A DNA stretch of 64,000 nucleotides from Streptomyces griseoluteus (lineage in GTDB: Bacteria > Actinomycetota > Actinomycetes > Streptomycetales > Streptomycetaceae): the NCBI GenBank assembly GCA_000717735.1, contig JOBE01000043.1, forward strand, positions 1 through 64,000, given 5' to 3'. Shown here piece by piece: positions 9,023 to 17,500 of this stretch (the first letter of the stretch is position 1; each line of letters starts with the position of its first letter). The notes beneath the pieces were generated by a model. That model saw nothing but the letters and a program-made list of their open reading frames with translations. It was not told the DNA's origin and ran no database searches. Position numbers and translations under genes: made by a program.

Positions 9023-9557
9023 CGCTCATGACCGGGACACAGGTCTTGGCCGGTCGCGCGCACGCGACGGGATCCTCGGCCGCGGGCATCGACGACAGAT
9101 GGTCGGCCTCGGAGTCGGCGGGGCGCCGGCGGAAGATGCTGTGCAGGATCATGCTGAACACGGCCGTCCCGTCGGCGGCCACGAGCGTGCACCGCGGTTT
9201 GACGGTGCCGGTGGCGGGATTGAACGGCGACGGGGTGGAGCCCAGGATCTCGACGCGCGCGGTGAGGACGTCACCCGGGCGGACGGGCCGCAGGTAGCGG
9301 ACCTCGTCGATGCCGGGCGAGCCCATACAGGCGCTGTAGGCGAGCAGTCCGTCGACGTAGCGGCGCATGAACATCGCCTGGGTGTGGAACCCGCTCGCGA
9401 TCAGGCCGCGGAACTGTGACTGCTCCGCGCGCGCGGGGTCCGTGTGGAAGGGCTGCGGGTCGAAGCGCCTGCCGAACTCCAGCACCTCCTCCGTCGTGAC
9501 GGTGACGGTGCCCAGCTCGTGGACGTCGCCGGGCCGGAAGTCCTCGAAGTAGCGCAT
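9018..9557 (-). CDS. MaoC-like hot-dog dehydratase
   Basis: A 179-residue single hot-dog-fold protein. It has the (R)-hydratase-like pattern FDPQPFHTDP followed about 20 residues later by GLIASGFHTQ, which carries the Asp/His pair used for hydration or dehydration of thioesters. The ATG at 9557 lies behind a GGGGGG stretch. It is the first gene after the promoter at 9604-9633, hence the head of the long operon. A thioester dehydratase fits a carrier-protein pathway. It could also be a CoA-thioester enzyme. The C-terminal 25 residues extend beyond the usual domain. Confidence 0.75.
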   Translation of the reverse strand: MRYFEDFRPGDVHELGTVTVTTEEVLEFGRRFDPQPFHTDPARAEQSQFRGLIASGFHTQAMFMRRYVDGLLAYSACMGSPGIDEVRYLRPVRPGDVLTARVEILGSTPSPFNPATGTVKPRCTLVAADGTAVFSMILHSIFRRRPADSEADHLSSMPAAEDPVACARPAKTCVPVMSA

Positions 9558-9603
9558 CGCGCGCCCCCCTTGACCTAGGAGTGGTGTTTCCCTGGCAGCC
9601 ACC

Positions 9604-9633
9604 AATCTACGAATGGACCATTTATTTTGTCAA
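9604..9633 (-). promoter_or_regulatory. Sigma-70-like promoter with inverted repeat between -35 and -10
   Basis: Reading the minus strand, TTGACA (9633-9628) and TAGATT (9609-9604) are separated by 18 nt, and the region is strikingly AT-rich against its surroundings. The spacer holds the perfect inverted repeat AATGG-A-CCATT (9612-9622), placed where a repressor would block polymerase. The expected transcription start lies about 40 nt upstream of the maoC-like ATG. Confidence 0.7.
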
Positions 9634-9650
9634 CCCAAAAGAAGGCTCGA

Positions 9651-10826
9651 CTACCTTCGGGCGAGGGCAAGTTCGGCATCACGCCAGAGGTCTTCGACGT
9701 CCTCGATGCCGACGGACATCCGCACGAGCCCCGGAGCGATCCCGGCGGCGGCGAGCGCCGCCCCGTCCAGCTCCCGGTGCGAGGTGGACGCCGGGTGCGT
9801 CACGAGCGTCTCCACCCCGCCGAGGGAGAGTGCGAGCCGGGCCACCCGTACGCGCTCGATGAAGTCCCGGCCGGCCTCCCGGCCGCCCGCGAGCTCGAAG
9901 GAGAGCAGCCCGCCACCGCCCGACAGCACCTTCCGGGCGACGGCGTACGAGGGGTGGCCGGCGAGCCAGGGGTAGTGGACGGCCGTGACGCCCGCGTGGC
10001 CTTCGAGCCGCTCGGCGAGGGCGGCGGCGTTGGCGCAGTGCTCCCGCATCCGCAGCGGCAGCGTGGCCATCCCGCGCAGCGTCAGCCAGGCCGCGAACGG
10101 GTCGGCGCAGGCGCCCAGTTCGACCGTGCGGGGCCAGACGCGGCGGCGCAGCTCGTCGTCCGCGAACACGGCGGCGCCGCCGAGGACGTCCGAGTGCCCG
10201 GAGAGGTACTTGGTGGTCGAGTGGACGACGATGTCGGCGCCGAGTTCGAGGGGGCGGCAGAGGACGGGCGAGGCGAGCGAGTTGTCGACGACGCTCGTCA
10301 CCCCGAGCGCGCGGGCGGCGGCGAGCAGCCCCGGCAGGTCGGGCACCTGGCCGGTCGGGTTGGCGATGGTCTCCAGGAGCAGCAGCCGGGTCGCGGGGTG
10401 CACGGCGGCGGCCTCGACCTCGGCCGGGTCGTCGCCCGATATCCGTACGACCTCGATCCCGTACCGCTCGGCCAGGTCCGACAGGACGGCGTGACTGCCC
10501 CCGTACAGGCAGCGCTGGGCCACCACCCTGTCGCCGGGCCGCAGGAGGGCGAGCAGCACCCCGCTGATGGCCCCCATGCCCGAGGCGAAGGCGATGGCCC
10601 CGGCGCCTTGTTCGAGCCCGGCGAGGGTCTGCTCGAGGGCCCGTACGGTCGGGTTGCCGCGGCGGCTGTAGACGTACTGCCCGTCGGGTCCCGCCATGGC
10701 CTCGGCGAGTTCGGCGGCGGAGTCGAAGGCGAAGGCGGAGGACTGCACGAGGGGCACGGAGAGCGGCCAACTGCCGCCCTGGAAGGGCTCGTTGAAGACG
10801 TGCACGGCACGGGTGTTCAGTTCCAT
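9651..10826 (-). CDS. Cys/Met-metabolism PLP-dependent lyase or synthase (MGL/CGL-like)
   Basis: A 391-residue fold-type I PLP enzyme of the transsulfuration family. Visible motifs are YSRRGNPTVRALE (phosphate and substrate loop) and VHSTTKYLSGHSDVLGG with the Schiff-base lysine, and the length is normal. It could be cystathionine gamma-lyase, cystathionine gamma-synthase or methionine gamma-lyase; the sequence alone does not separate these. A terminator-like hairpin sits just upstream and the SAM/maoC operon promoter just downstream, so it may be its own transcription unit. Its place beside methionine-cycle genes suggests a role in sulfur-amino-acid supply for the cluster, by inference. Confidence 0.85.
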   Translation of the reverse strand: MELNTRAVHVFNEPFQGGSWPLSVPLVQSSAFAFDSAAELAEAMAGPDGQYVYSRRGNPTVRALEQTLAGLEQGAGAIAFASGMGAISGVLLALLRPGDRVVAQRCLYGGSHAVLSDLAERYGIEVVRISGDDPAEVEAAAVHPATRLLLLETIANPTGQVPDLPGLLAAARALGVTSVVDNSLASPVLCRPLELGADIVVHSTTKYLSGHSDVLGGAAVFADDELRRRVWPRTVELGACADPFAAWLTLRGMATLPLRMREHCANAAALAERLEGHAGVTAVHYPWLAGHPSYAVARKVLSGGGGLLSFELAGGREAGRDFIERVRVARLALSLGGVETLVTHPASTSHRELDGAALAAAGIAPGLVRMSVGIEDVEDLWRDAELALARR

Positions 10827-10851
10827 GGCGTTCCTTCCCTGCTACGGAAAA

Positions 10852-10891
10852 GGGGCCGCCCGACGTCCGGCGACGGACATCGGGCGGCCCC
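10852..10891. terminator. Strong hairpin between exporter and PLP-enzyme genes
   Basis: An 18-bp near-perfect stem (10852-10869 with 10874-10891; one mismatched pair) with a GCGA loop lies between the exporter stop and the PLP-enzyme start. It is very GC-rich and has no long T-run, as is usual for Streptomyces terminators. It probably ends exporter transcription. Confidence 0.7.
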
Positions 10892-10920
10892 TGGGGGATG
10901 CTTCCGGACGGCGGGGCGGT

Positions 10921-12357
10921 TCAGGCGGAGACCTTCTCGCCCTGCGGCGCCGGGGCGGCGGCCTCGGCGGCGACGGCCTTGTCGCTCTTCATGACGAGCA
11001 GGGTGATCACACCGCCGAGGGCGGCGACGACGGCGGCGCCGATGAAGGCGGCCGAGAACCCGTCCGTCAGCTTCGGCAGGTTGCCGAGCTGGTCGGCCCC
11101 CTGGGACATGGCGACGGCGGTCAGCGCGGCGAGACCGAGGGCGGAACCCACGTTGTACGTGGTGTTGACGATGCCGGACGCGAGACCGGCCTGCTCCTGC
11201 GGGGCGCCGGACATGGCGGCGATCATCGCCGGGATGTAGGCGAGGGACATGCCGAGCGCGGCGACGAGCGAGGCCGGCAGGACGTCGACGAGGAAGCTGC
11301 CGGTCGGCGGGACGGCGGCGAGCCAGACCAGACCGGCGGCGAGGACGAGCAGACCACCCGCGACGAGCGGCTTGGCGCCGACCTTCATCATCAGCCGGGA
11401 GGTGATGGCCGTCATGAAGATCATGAGGAGCACGGTCATCGGGAGCAGCGCGGCACCGGACTCGAAGGCGCCGAAGCCGAGGACCTGCTGCAGGTACAGG
11501 TTGAGGAAGTACCACATCGGGATCCAGGCGGCACCGAGCAGCGTCATGGCCAGGTTGGCGGAGCCGAGACGCGGGACCCGCCAGACGCTGAGCGGCATGA
11601 GCGGCTCGCTGATGCTCTTCTGGATCACGAAGAAGAGGCCGAGGAGGACGGCGGCGCCGATCAGCTGGAGGATCGTGCCGGTGGAGCCCCAGCCGACCTC
11701 GGGGGCGCGGACCACGGCGAAGACGGCGAGCGCGAGGCCGGCGGTGACGGCGACGGCGCCGAGGACGTCGACGGAGCCGCGGCGGGACTCGACGTTCGGG
11801 AGCAGCTTGGTGGCGGCGAGGGTGGCGAGGCCGATGGGGATGTAGATGATGAAGACCCACTGCCAGCTCATCCACTCGGTGAAGACACCGCCGAGGAAGA
11901 CGCCCGCGGTACCGCCGGCGGGGGCGGCGGCGCCGTAGAGCGCCATCGCCTTGCCGAGCTCCTTCGGGTCGTGCATGAAGAGCATCATGAGCAGGGTCAT
12001 GGCGGAGGGCGCGATGAGCGCACCGCCGACGCCCTGGACGGCGCGCCCGACGATCTCGACCCAGGCGGTCTGCGCGGCGGCGGCCACGACGGAACCGGCG
12101 ATCATGACGGCCCAGCCGGAGACGAAGATCCTGCGGGCTCCGACGAGGTCGGAGAGGCGTCCGCCGAGGAGCAGCAGACCGCCGAAGACGATCACGTAGG
12201 CGTTGAAGATCCACTGGAGCTCGCTCTGCGAGAAGCCCAGGTCCTTCTGCATCTCGGGGAGTGCGACTCCGATGATCGAGGTGTCCATGATGACCATGAA
12301 CTGTGCGGCGGCGAGCACGACAAGTGCCCACCAGCGCCGGGGATTGACGGTTGACAT
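10921..12357 (-). CDS. DHA2-type major facilitator exporter (14 TM)
   Basis: A 478-residue multi-drug exporter. It opens with WALVVLAAAQFMVIMDTSIIGVALP, split here as WALVVLAAAQFM and DTSIIGVALP, the TM1/motif D1 pattern of the DHA2 family. Motif A-like GGRLSDLVGARR follows TM2, and motif C-like residues lie in TM5. Fourteen hydrophobic segments can be counted. The ATG at 12357 is chosen because it begins right before TM1; an in-frame upstream extension reads through the operator region and is implausible. It likely exports the cluster product or gives self-resistance. Two CsoR-like palindromes upstream suggest metal, formaldehyde or persulfide-type control. Confidence 0.88.
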   Translation of the reverse strand: MSTVNPRRWWALVVLAAAQFMVIMDTSIIGVALPEMQKDLGFSQSELQWIFNAYVIVFGGLLLLGGRLSDLVGARRIFVSGWAVMIAGSVVAAAAQTAWVEIVGRAVQGVGGALIAPSAMTLLMMLFMHDPKELGKAMALYGAAAPAGGTAGVFLGGVFTEWMSWQWVFIIYIPIGLATLAATKLLPNVESRRGSVDVLGAVAVTAGLALAVFAVVRAPEVGWGSTGTILQLIGAAVLLGLFFVIQKSISEPLMPLSVWRVPRLGSANLAMTLLGAAWIPMWYFLNLYLQQVLGFGAFESGAALLPMTVLLMIFMTAITSRLMMKVGAKPLVAGGLLVLAAGLVWLAAVPPTGSFLVDVLPASLVAALGMSLAYIPAMIAAMSGAPQEQAGLASGIVNTTYNVGSALGLAALTAVAMSQGADQLGNLPKLTDGFSAAFIGAAVVAALGGVITLLVMKSDKAVAAEAAAPAPQGEKVSA

Positions 12358-12403
12358 TGCCCTGACCCTTCGCTCGCGACGAACCCCGAGGCGAACCCGG
12401 GGC

Positions 12404-12457
12404 ATACCCCTAGGGGGTACCTGTGCGGTGCACCGTAGCATACCCATGGGGGGTATG
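12404..12457. promoter_or_regulatory. Two CsoR/FrmR-like operator palindromes
   Basis: Two G/C-tract palindromes lie in the gap between the exporter (minus) and the HD gene (plus): ATACCCCTAGGGGGTAC at 12404-12420 and CATACCC-N5-GGGTATG at 12439-12457. The TACCC...GGGTA pattern is that of CsoR-family repressors (Cu, Ni/Co, formaldehyde or persulfide sensors). No CsoR gene is in the window. Confidence 0.55.
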
Positions 12458-12534
12458 TAAGAGCGAGGTGAGGACACCACCGACGACACGGGGGAAGCGC
12501 CCCTTCCGCCCCACCCGCCGGGCAGAATGCCCCC

Positions 12535-13209
12535 ATGACCGCAGACCAGGACCCCGCACTCCTCCAGCGCTGGAACGCCACCCTGCTCGCCGCCCGCTCC
12601 GGCCGCGAGGGCCCCGACCCCACCCCCTACGGCCGGAACCTGCTGTCCCGCTGGGCCGAGCCCCAGCGCCGCTACCACACGGTCGACCACCTGCGGACGG
12701 TCCTCGACCGCATCGACGAACTGACCGACCAGGGCGGCGAGGGCGGCGAGTTGGAGCTCGTGCGACTGGCCGCCTGGTTCCACGACGCGGTCTACCGCCC
12801 GGACCGCTCGGAGAACGAGGAACGCTCGGCGATCCTGGCCGAAAGGGCCCTCACCGAGGCGGGACTCACCCCGCACGAGGTCGCGGAGGTGGCCCGCCTG
12901 GTCCGCCTCACCGTCACCCACGACCCCGACGCCGGCGACCTGAACGGCGAGACCCTCTGCGACGCCGACCTCGCCATCCTCGCCACCGCCCCAGACACCT
13001 ACAGGGGGTATGCGGAGGCGATCCGCGAGGAGTACGCCTTCGTCCCCGAGGAAGCCTTCCGCGAGGGCCGCGCCACCGTCCTCCGCCAGCTCCTCTCCCT
13101 CCCCCGGCTCTTCCACACCCCGTACGGGGCGGCGGCCTGGGAGGAGAAGGCGCGGGAGAACATGGAACGCGAACTCAAGGAATTGACCGACATTTCCGAC
13201 CCTGCCTGA
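12535..13209 (+). CDS. HD-superfamily metal-dependent phosphohydrolase-like protein
   Basis: A 224-residue cytoplasmic protein with the HD-domain metal ligands RRYHTVDHL, AAWFHDAVY (the HD pair) and CDADLAIL (distal Asp). This matches the predicted HD phosphohydrolase family widespread in Streptomyces, whose substrate is generally unknown. It diverges from the exporter gene and shares its operator-containing gap. It may therefore also be under that control, although the operators sit closer to the exporter start. Confidence 0.8.
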   Translation: MTADQDPALLQRWNATLLAARSGREGPDPTPYGRNLLSRWAEPQRRYHTVDHLRTVLDRIDELTDQGGEGGELELVRLAAWFHDAVYRPDRSENEERSAILAERALTEAGLTPHEVAEVARLVRLTVTHDPDAGDLNGETLCDADLAILATAPDTYRGYAEAIREEYAFVPEEAFREGRATVLRQLLSLPRLFHTPYGAAAWEEKARENMERELKELTDISDPA

Positions 13210-13307
13210 AAAGGCCCGGTCGAAGCCAAAACGTAATGGGAGTGGCCCCCTACCGCCGGTAAGATCATTCTGCTCGATCTTCGCCAGCGAGAGATGCCAG
13301 GAAGACC

Positions 13308-14048
13308 ATGAAACTGCGCAGGGCCCTCCCTATCGCCACCGTCATACCGGCCCTTCTCGCGATGTCCGCCTGTAGCGGCGAATCGTCGGAATCCGATGGC
13401 AAGAAGCCGAAGACCGGCGCGAGCGCGAAGAGCACGCAGAGCCCCGAGGACAAGAAGGCCGCCGAGGCGAAGCGCCTGGGGGCGCTCGACGGAAAGGCCA
13501 TCGAAAAGGCCGCCATCACCGGAAAGACCGCGGGCTTCGACGCCAAGAAGGTCGCCACGGCGGATGTCGAGGCCGGCCGCGGCATGGAGGCGGACAAGAA
13601 GGTCTGCCAGCCCCTCGCCAGCCTGATCGGCGGGTTCACGCACATCCCGGCGGTGAGCGTGGCACACCGCTCCCTCCAGCCCGGCGAGGCGACGAACGCG
13701 ACCGTCGGCTCCATGTGGCTCGCCTCGCACTCGGAGGACAACGCCACCAAGGTCATGAAGGAACTCCGCACGGCCGTCGCCGAATGCCCCAAGGGCTTCA
13801 AGACCCTGGGCCTCACGTACGGAAAGGTCGAGGGCCTCACCGCACCGAAGCTCGGCGACGAGGCCGTCGGCTACCGGATCACCGGCGACATCGGCAAGCA
13901 GAAGGTCCCGATGACGTACACGGTGGTGCGCAGCGGCGGCGTCGTCGCCGCGTTCTACGGCGTGAACATGCTGGACCCGAAGAAGGCGGCGATCCCGGAG
14001 CCGGTGGTGAAGGCCCAGCTGGAGCGGATCGCGGACGCGACGGGCTGA
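13308..14048 (+). CDS. Putative lipoprotein of unknown function
   Basis: A 246-residue secreted lipoprotein. The signal peptide has Lys/Arg at positions 2-5, a hydrophobic core and a lipobox ending MSAC near residue 22. A charged Lys/Ser/Glu-rich linker (about residues 23-60) precedes a folded domain with a single Cys pair candidate. I do not recognise the family. AGGAAG lies upstream of the ATG, and TAAGAT about 45 bp upstream could be a -10. It ends at a very strong bidirectional terminator. Confidence 0.7.
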   Translation: MKLRRALPIATVIPALLAMSACSGESSESDGKKPKTGASAKSTQSPEDKKAAEAKRLGALDGKAIEKAAITGKTAGFDAKKVATADVEAGRGMEADKKVCQPLASLIGGFTHIPAVSVAHRSLQPGEATNATVGSMWLASHSEDNATKVMKELRTAVAECPKGFKTLGLTYGKVEGLTAPKLGDEAVGYRITGDIGKQKVPMTYTVVRSGGVVAAFYGVNMLDPKKAAIPEPVVKAQLERIADATG

Positions 14049-14067
14049 CACCGCCGCCACAGACACG

Positions 14068-14116
14068 GAGAAGGGGGCCGTCCCCAGTGCGACGCACTGG
14101 GGACGGCCCCCTTCTC
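14068..14116. terminator. Bidirectional terminator, 23-bp perfect stem
   Basis: A perfect 23-bp inverted repeat (14068-14090 and 14094-14116) with a 3-nt loop lies between the converging lipoprotein gene (plus) and the immunity/toxin unit (minus). It can serve both. Confidence 0.9.
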
Positions 14117-14131
14117 ACAAGGGACGACCGG

Positions 14132-14545
14132 TCAGGAGACGTGTCCCGATTCCGCCGGGAACTCCGGCGGCCAGGGCTCGCGCGGGTCGTACAACGACTG
14201 CCGCTCGCCCATCAGCTCGTACTCCGCCTCCCGCCAGCTCGGGTTGCCGCCGACGACGAAGCTGTCGCCGTCCCGCTCCAGCATCCAGGTATAGACGGCG
14301 TCCTCCGCCGGAATGCCGTGCCGTTCGTGGAGCACGGCGAACTCCGCGGCGGTCGCCCGCCGGATATGGACGCCGTTCTCGTAGTAGGGCTTGAGGAACA
14401 TCAGCTCCACATGCCCGATATAGACCTCGACCCTCGTCGTGGTCCGGTCCGCGAGTGTGGGCTCACTGGTCAGAAAGAGCTGGCGGTGCGAGGGGTTGAA
14501 CCCGCTCACCCTGAAGAACCGACCCTCTCGGACGAAATCCGTCAT
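14132..14545 (-). CDS. Probable immunity protein for the adjacent polymorphic toxin
   Basis: A 137-residue cytoplasmic protein with no signal or membrane segment. It has a mixed alpha/beta composition and an acidic, Trp/Glu-rich C-terminal third (for example PSWREAEYELMGERQ). It starts 13 bp after the toxin stop on the same strand, the classical position for a cognate immunity gene. I do not recognise a specific immunity family, so the assignment rests on context and size. Confidence 0.6.
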   Translation of the reverse strand: MTDFVREGRFFRVSGFNPSHRQLFLTSEPTLADRTTTRVEVYIGHVELMFLKPYYENGVHIRRATAAEFAVLHERHGIPAEDAVYTWMLERDGDSFVVGGNPSWREAEYELMGERQSLYDPREPWPPEFPAESGHVS

Positions 14546-14558
14546 GCCTTCCCTCTCC

Positions 14559-17500
14559 TCAGAATTCCTCGGGCACGAGCGACCCGTCGGGGTAGGTGAA
14601 GCGGCTGGGGTAGACGCGTTCGTACGTCCCCTTGTCGGGGTTGTACATGTTCCACTCGATGGACTTCCACGTGCGCTGCTCCCGCCGGACGGCCGTACGG
14701 AGTTTGATCATCTCCCATGCGGTTCCGTGGCCCGAGGACTGGATCACGGACCAGGAGCTGTTCTGGATCGTCTCCCCTCGCGCCAGGAGCATGCTCAGTG
14801 CCTCATCGGCGTTCTTGGCGCCGACGACACCGTCCAGGGACACCGAGAGCCTCACGTTGGGGTTGATCACCGCTCGCTCCACGCCCACCGTCCACAGGGC
14901 GCGCTGCCCCATCCCCATGCTCGCCGGCATCTCGATGGCGTACACCTTGTGGTTGAAGGTGTTCCCGCCGATGGAGTTGGCCAGGTTGTTCGAGCCGGGC
15001 CTGGTGGCACCGCCGTTGACGCCGAGGACGATGTGATCGCCGTCCTTGACGAGGTCCTTGAGGACCGCCTGGCACTGCTTGACGATGTCGTCGTCGGCCG
15101 CCGCGACGGAGAACGACGCGACCTTGAAGGTCGCGGTGTCCGCCGCCTCGCACGCCGTGCCGATCTTGCGGAAGATGCGGCTGATGATGCCCTGGACGAC
15201 GGCCTCGGACAGGCCGATGGTGCGGAGCGCCATGAAGGCGTCCATGAACCCGATGCCCGTCTTGACGGCGGCGTCCATCGCCGTCACCGCGGCCTTCGCC
15301 GACCTGAAGATGGCGCCCGCCACGAACCAGCTGGCCGCCCAGGCGCAGTCGCCCCAGCTGCCGCCGGACAGACCCGGCGTGATCAGCTTGGCGCAGCCGA
15401 TGAAGTCGCCGAGCAGGACGTCGATCGGATCGATGCCCGAGTTGAACTGGGTCATCGTCAGCGTGACGCTGAGCCTCTTCGTCTCGGGCTTCTCCGACAC
15501 CTCGCGGCCGAGGTAGACCGTCTCCGCGGTCGGGCAGGTGCCCGAGCTCGTGTACGACTCCCACGGCACCATGCACATGAACACGTCGACGTGCGACTTG
15601 TACGTGACGTCGGACGTGATCGTGCAGTCCCCGAAGTGGATGATCGGGTTGCAGTTGTCCTTGACGACGTTCTGCGGTTCGCCGATGTACTCGATGTGGT
15701 CGAGGACCGCCCACACGTCACTGATCCCGGTGGTGACACCCTGCGAGATCTGCTCGCTGCTGCCGCCCTTCTCCGTACGGTCAGCGGCGTCCTGGGCCTC
15801 GTTCGCCGCGTCCCACGCACCGGCGGCGGCCTTCTCCGCCGCCGTCGCGTCGGTCTCCGCCTGGGTGGCGGTGGCGCGGGCGCTCGCGGCGTCCTTCTCG
15901 GCCTGGGTGGCCACGGCACGGGCGTTGGCGGCGTCCTTCTCCGCCTCGGTCGCCGCGGCGTCCGCCGCGTTGGCGTCCGCCTGGGCGTCCATCGCCGCCC
16001 ACGACGCCGCCATGGCGTCGTTGCCTGCCGACTGCGCGTAGCCGTCGGCCCGGTTCGCCGAGGCCTGCGCCTCCTTGGCGTCCTTCGCGGCCTGGGTGGC
16101 CGAGGCCTGGGCCCGCTCGTACGCCTTGGCGGCGCGGAGCGCGTCGGCCGCCGCGGCCGAGGCCGCCTGTGCCGCGAGCTTCATGTCCGCGGCGGCCTGC
16201 GCGGCCAGGGCCTGCGCCTCGGCGGAGAACGCCTGGGCCATGTTCGCGGTGGCGGCCGCTGCCGCCGCCTGCTGCTGCGAGACCGTCAGGGACTGCTGCC
16301 CCGTGAGCACCGCGAACGCCGCGGAGCTGTCGAGCTCCTGGAACGGACCGCCGAGGGAGATCGCCTCGTTGGCCGGCTTGATCACCGCCGCCGCGGAGTC
16401 ACGGGCCGCGAGCGAGGACCGCACGGCCGCGAGGGCCTTGCCTGCCGTGGTCGCCGCCCAGGCCGCGGTCTGCAGCGCCTCGGAACGGGCGGCAGCAGCC
16501 TCCGCCTTGGCGACCTTGGCCGCCGCGGACGCCTTCTCGGACTGCGCCTTGGCGCCCCGGGCGTCGGCCGCCGCCGCCTCGGAGGCGTCGATGGCCTCGG
16601 CCGCCGCGGCGTGCGCCGCGGCCGCTGAACCGGCCGCCACCAGGTAAGAGGACCAGGCGCTGTCCGCCGCCGCCTTGGCGCGGGACGCGGAGCCCTGCGC
16701 CTTGGTGGCCGCGTCACGGGCGTTGACGGCCGCGGTCGTGGCCGCGTTCGCCGACGCGCGGGCGTTGGTGGCCGCGGTGGTCGCCGTGTTCGCGGCGGCA
16801 CGGGCGTCGGTGGCGGCAGCGCGGGAGGCTACGGCCGCGTCCGTACCCTCGTCCGCGGCGGCGTTGGCCTCCAGGGCCTCCGCCTTCGCGTTCAGCGAGT
16901 CCCGGCGCTGCTCGGCCTCCAGGGCCCTGTCACGGGCGGCGACCGCGTCGCGCTCCGCCTGCTCGGCGTCACCCCTGCGGGCCGACGCCGTGGCGCCCGC
17001 CGCCTCGGCCGACGTACGGGCCTCACTGGCGATCCGGCCCTGGGCGACGGCGTCCGCCTCGTGGCCCTTGGCCTTGTCGCGCTCCCTCTCGGCGGTGGCC
17101 CGGTGGGCCGCCGCGTTGGCGCGCTCCAGCTCCGCGATGGCGCGCTGCTCCTGCGCGTTCGCCGCGGCCTGACGGGCCTGCTCCTCCTCCGCGAGGGCGG
17201 TTTCCTTGGCCTTCTTGGCGATGGCGGCGTTGTTCGCCGCCGAGACCGCGTAGGCGTCGGCGCTGTCCGCAGCGGCCTTCGCCTGGGCGGCGGCCTCCTG
17301 GGCGGCGATGCGGCGGAACTCGGTGTTCACCGCGTGCGCCTCGGTCTGCGCCAGGGCGAGGAGCGCCTCCGACGTCGAGACCGTGGCGTTCGCCGCGTTC
17401 AGCGCGGTCTCCGTCGCCTTCGCGGCGGCCGTGGCGGCCGCGCCCGAGGCGCGGGCGACCTGGACCGACTGCTGGGCGTACATCAGGCCACGGCCACGCG

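Noticed and set aside
9651..10826. Assigning the PLP enzyme specifically as methionine gamma-lyase
   Set aside because: The active-site residue separating MGL from CGL/CGS could not be placed reliably by eye, so only the family is claimed.
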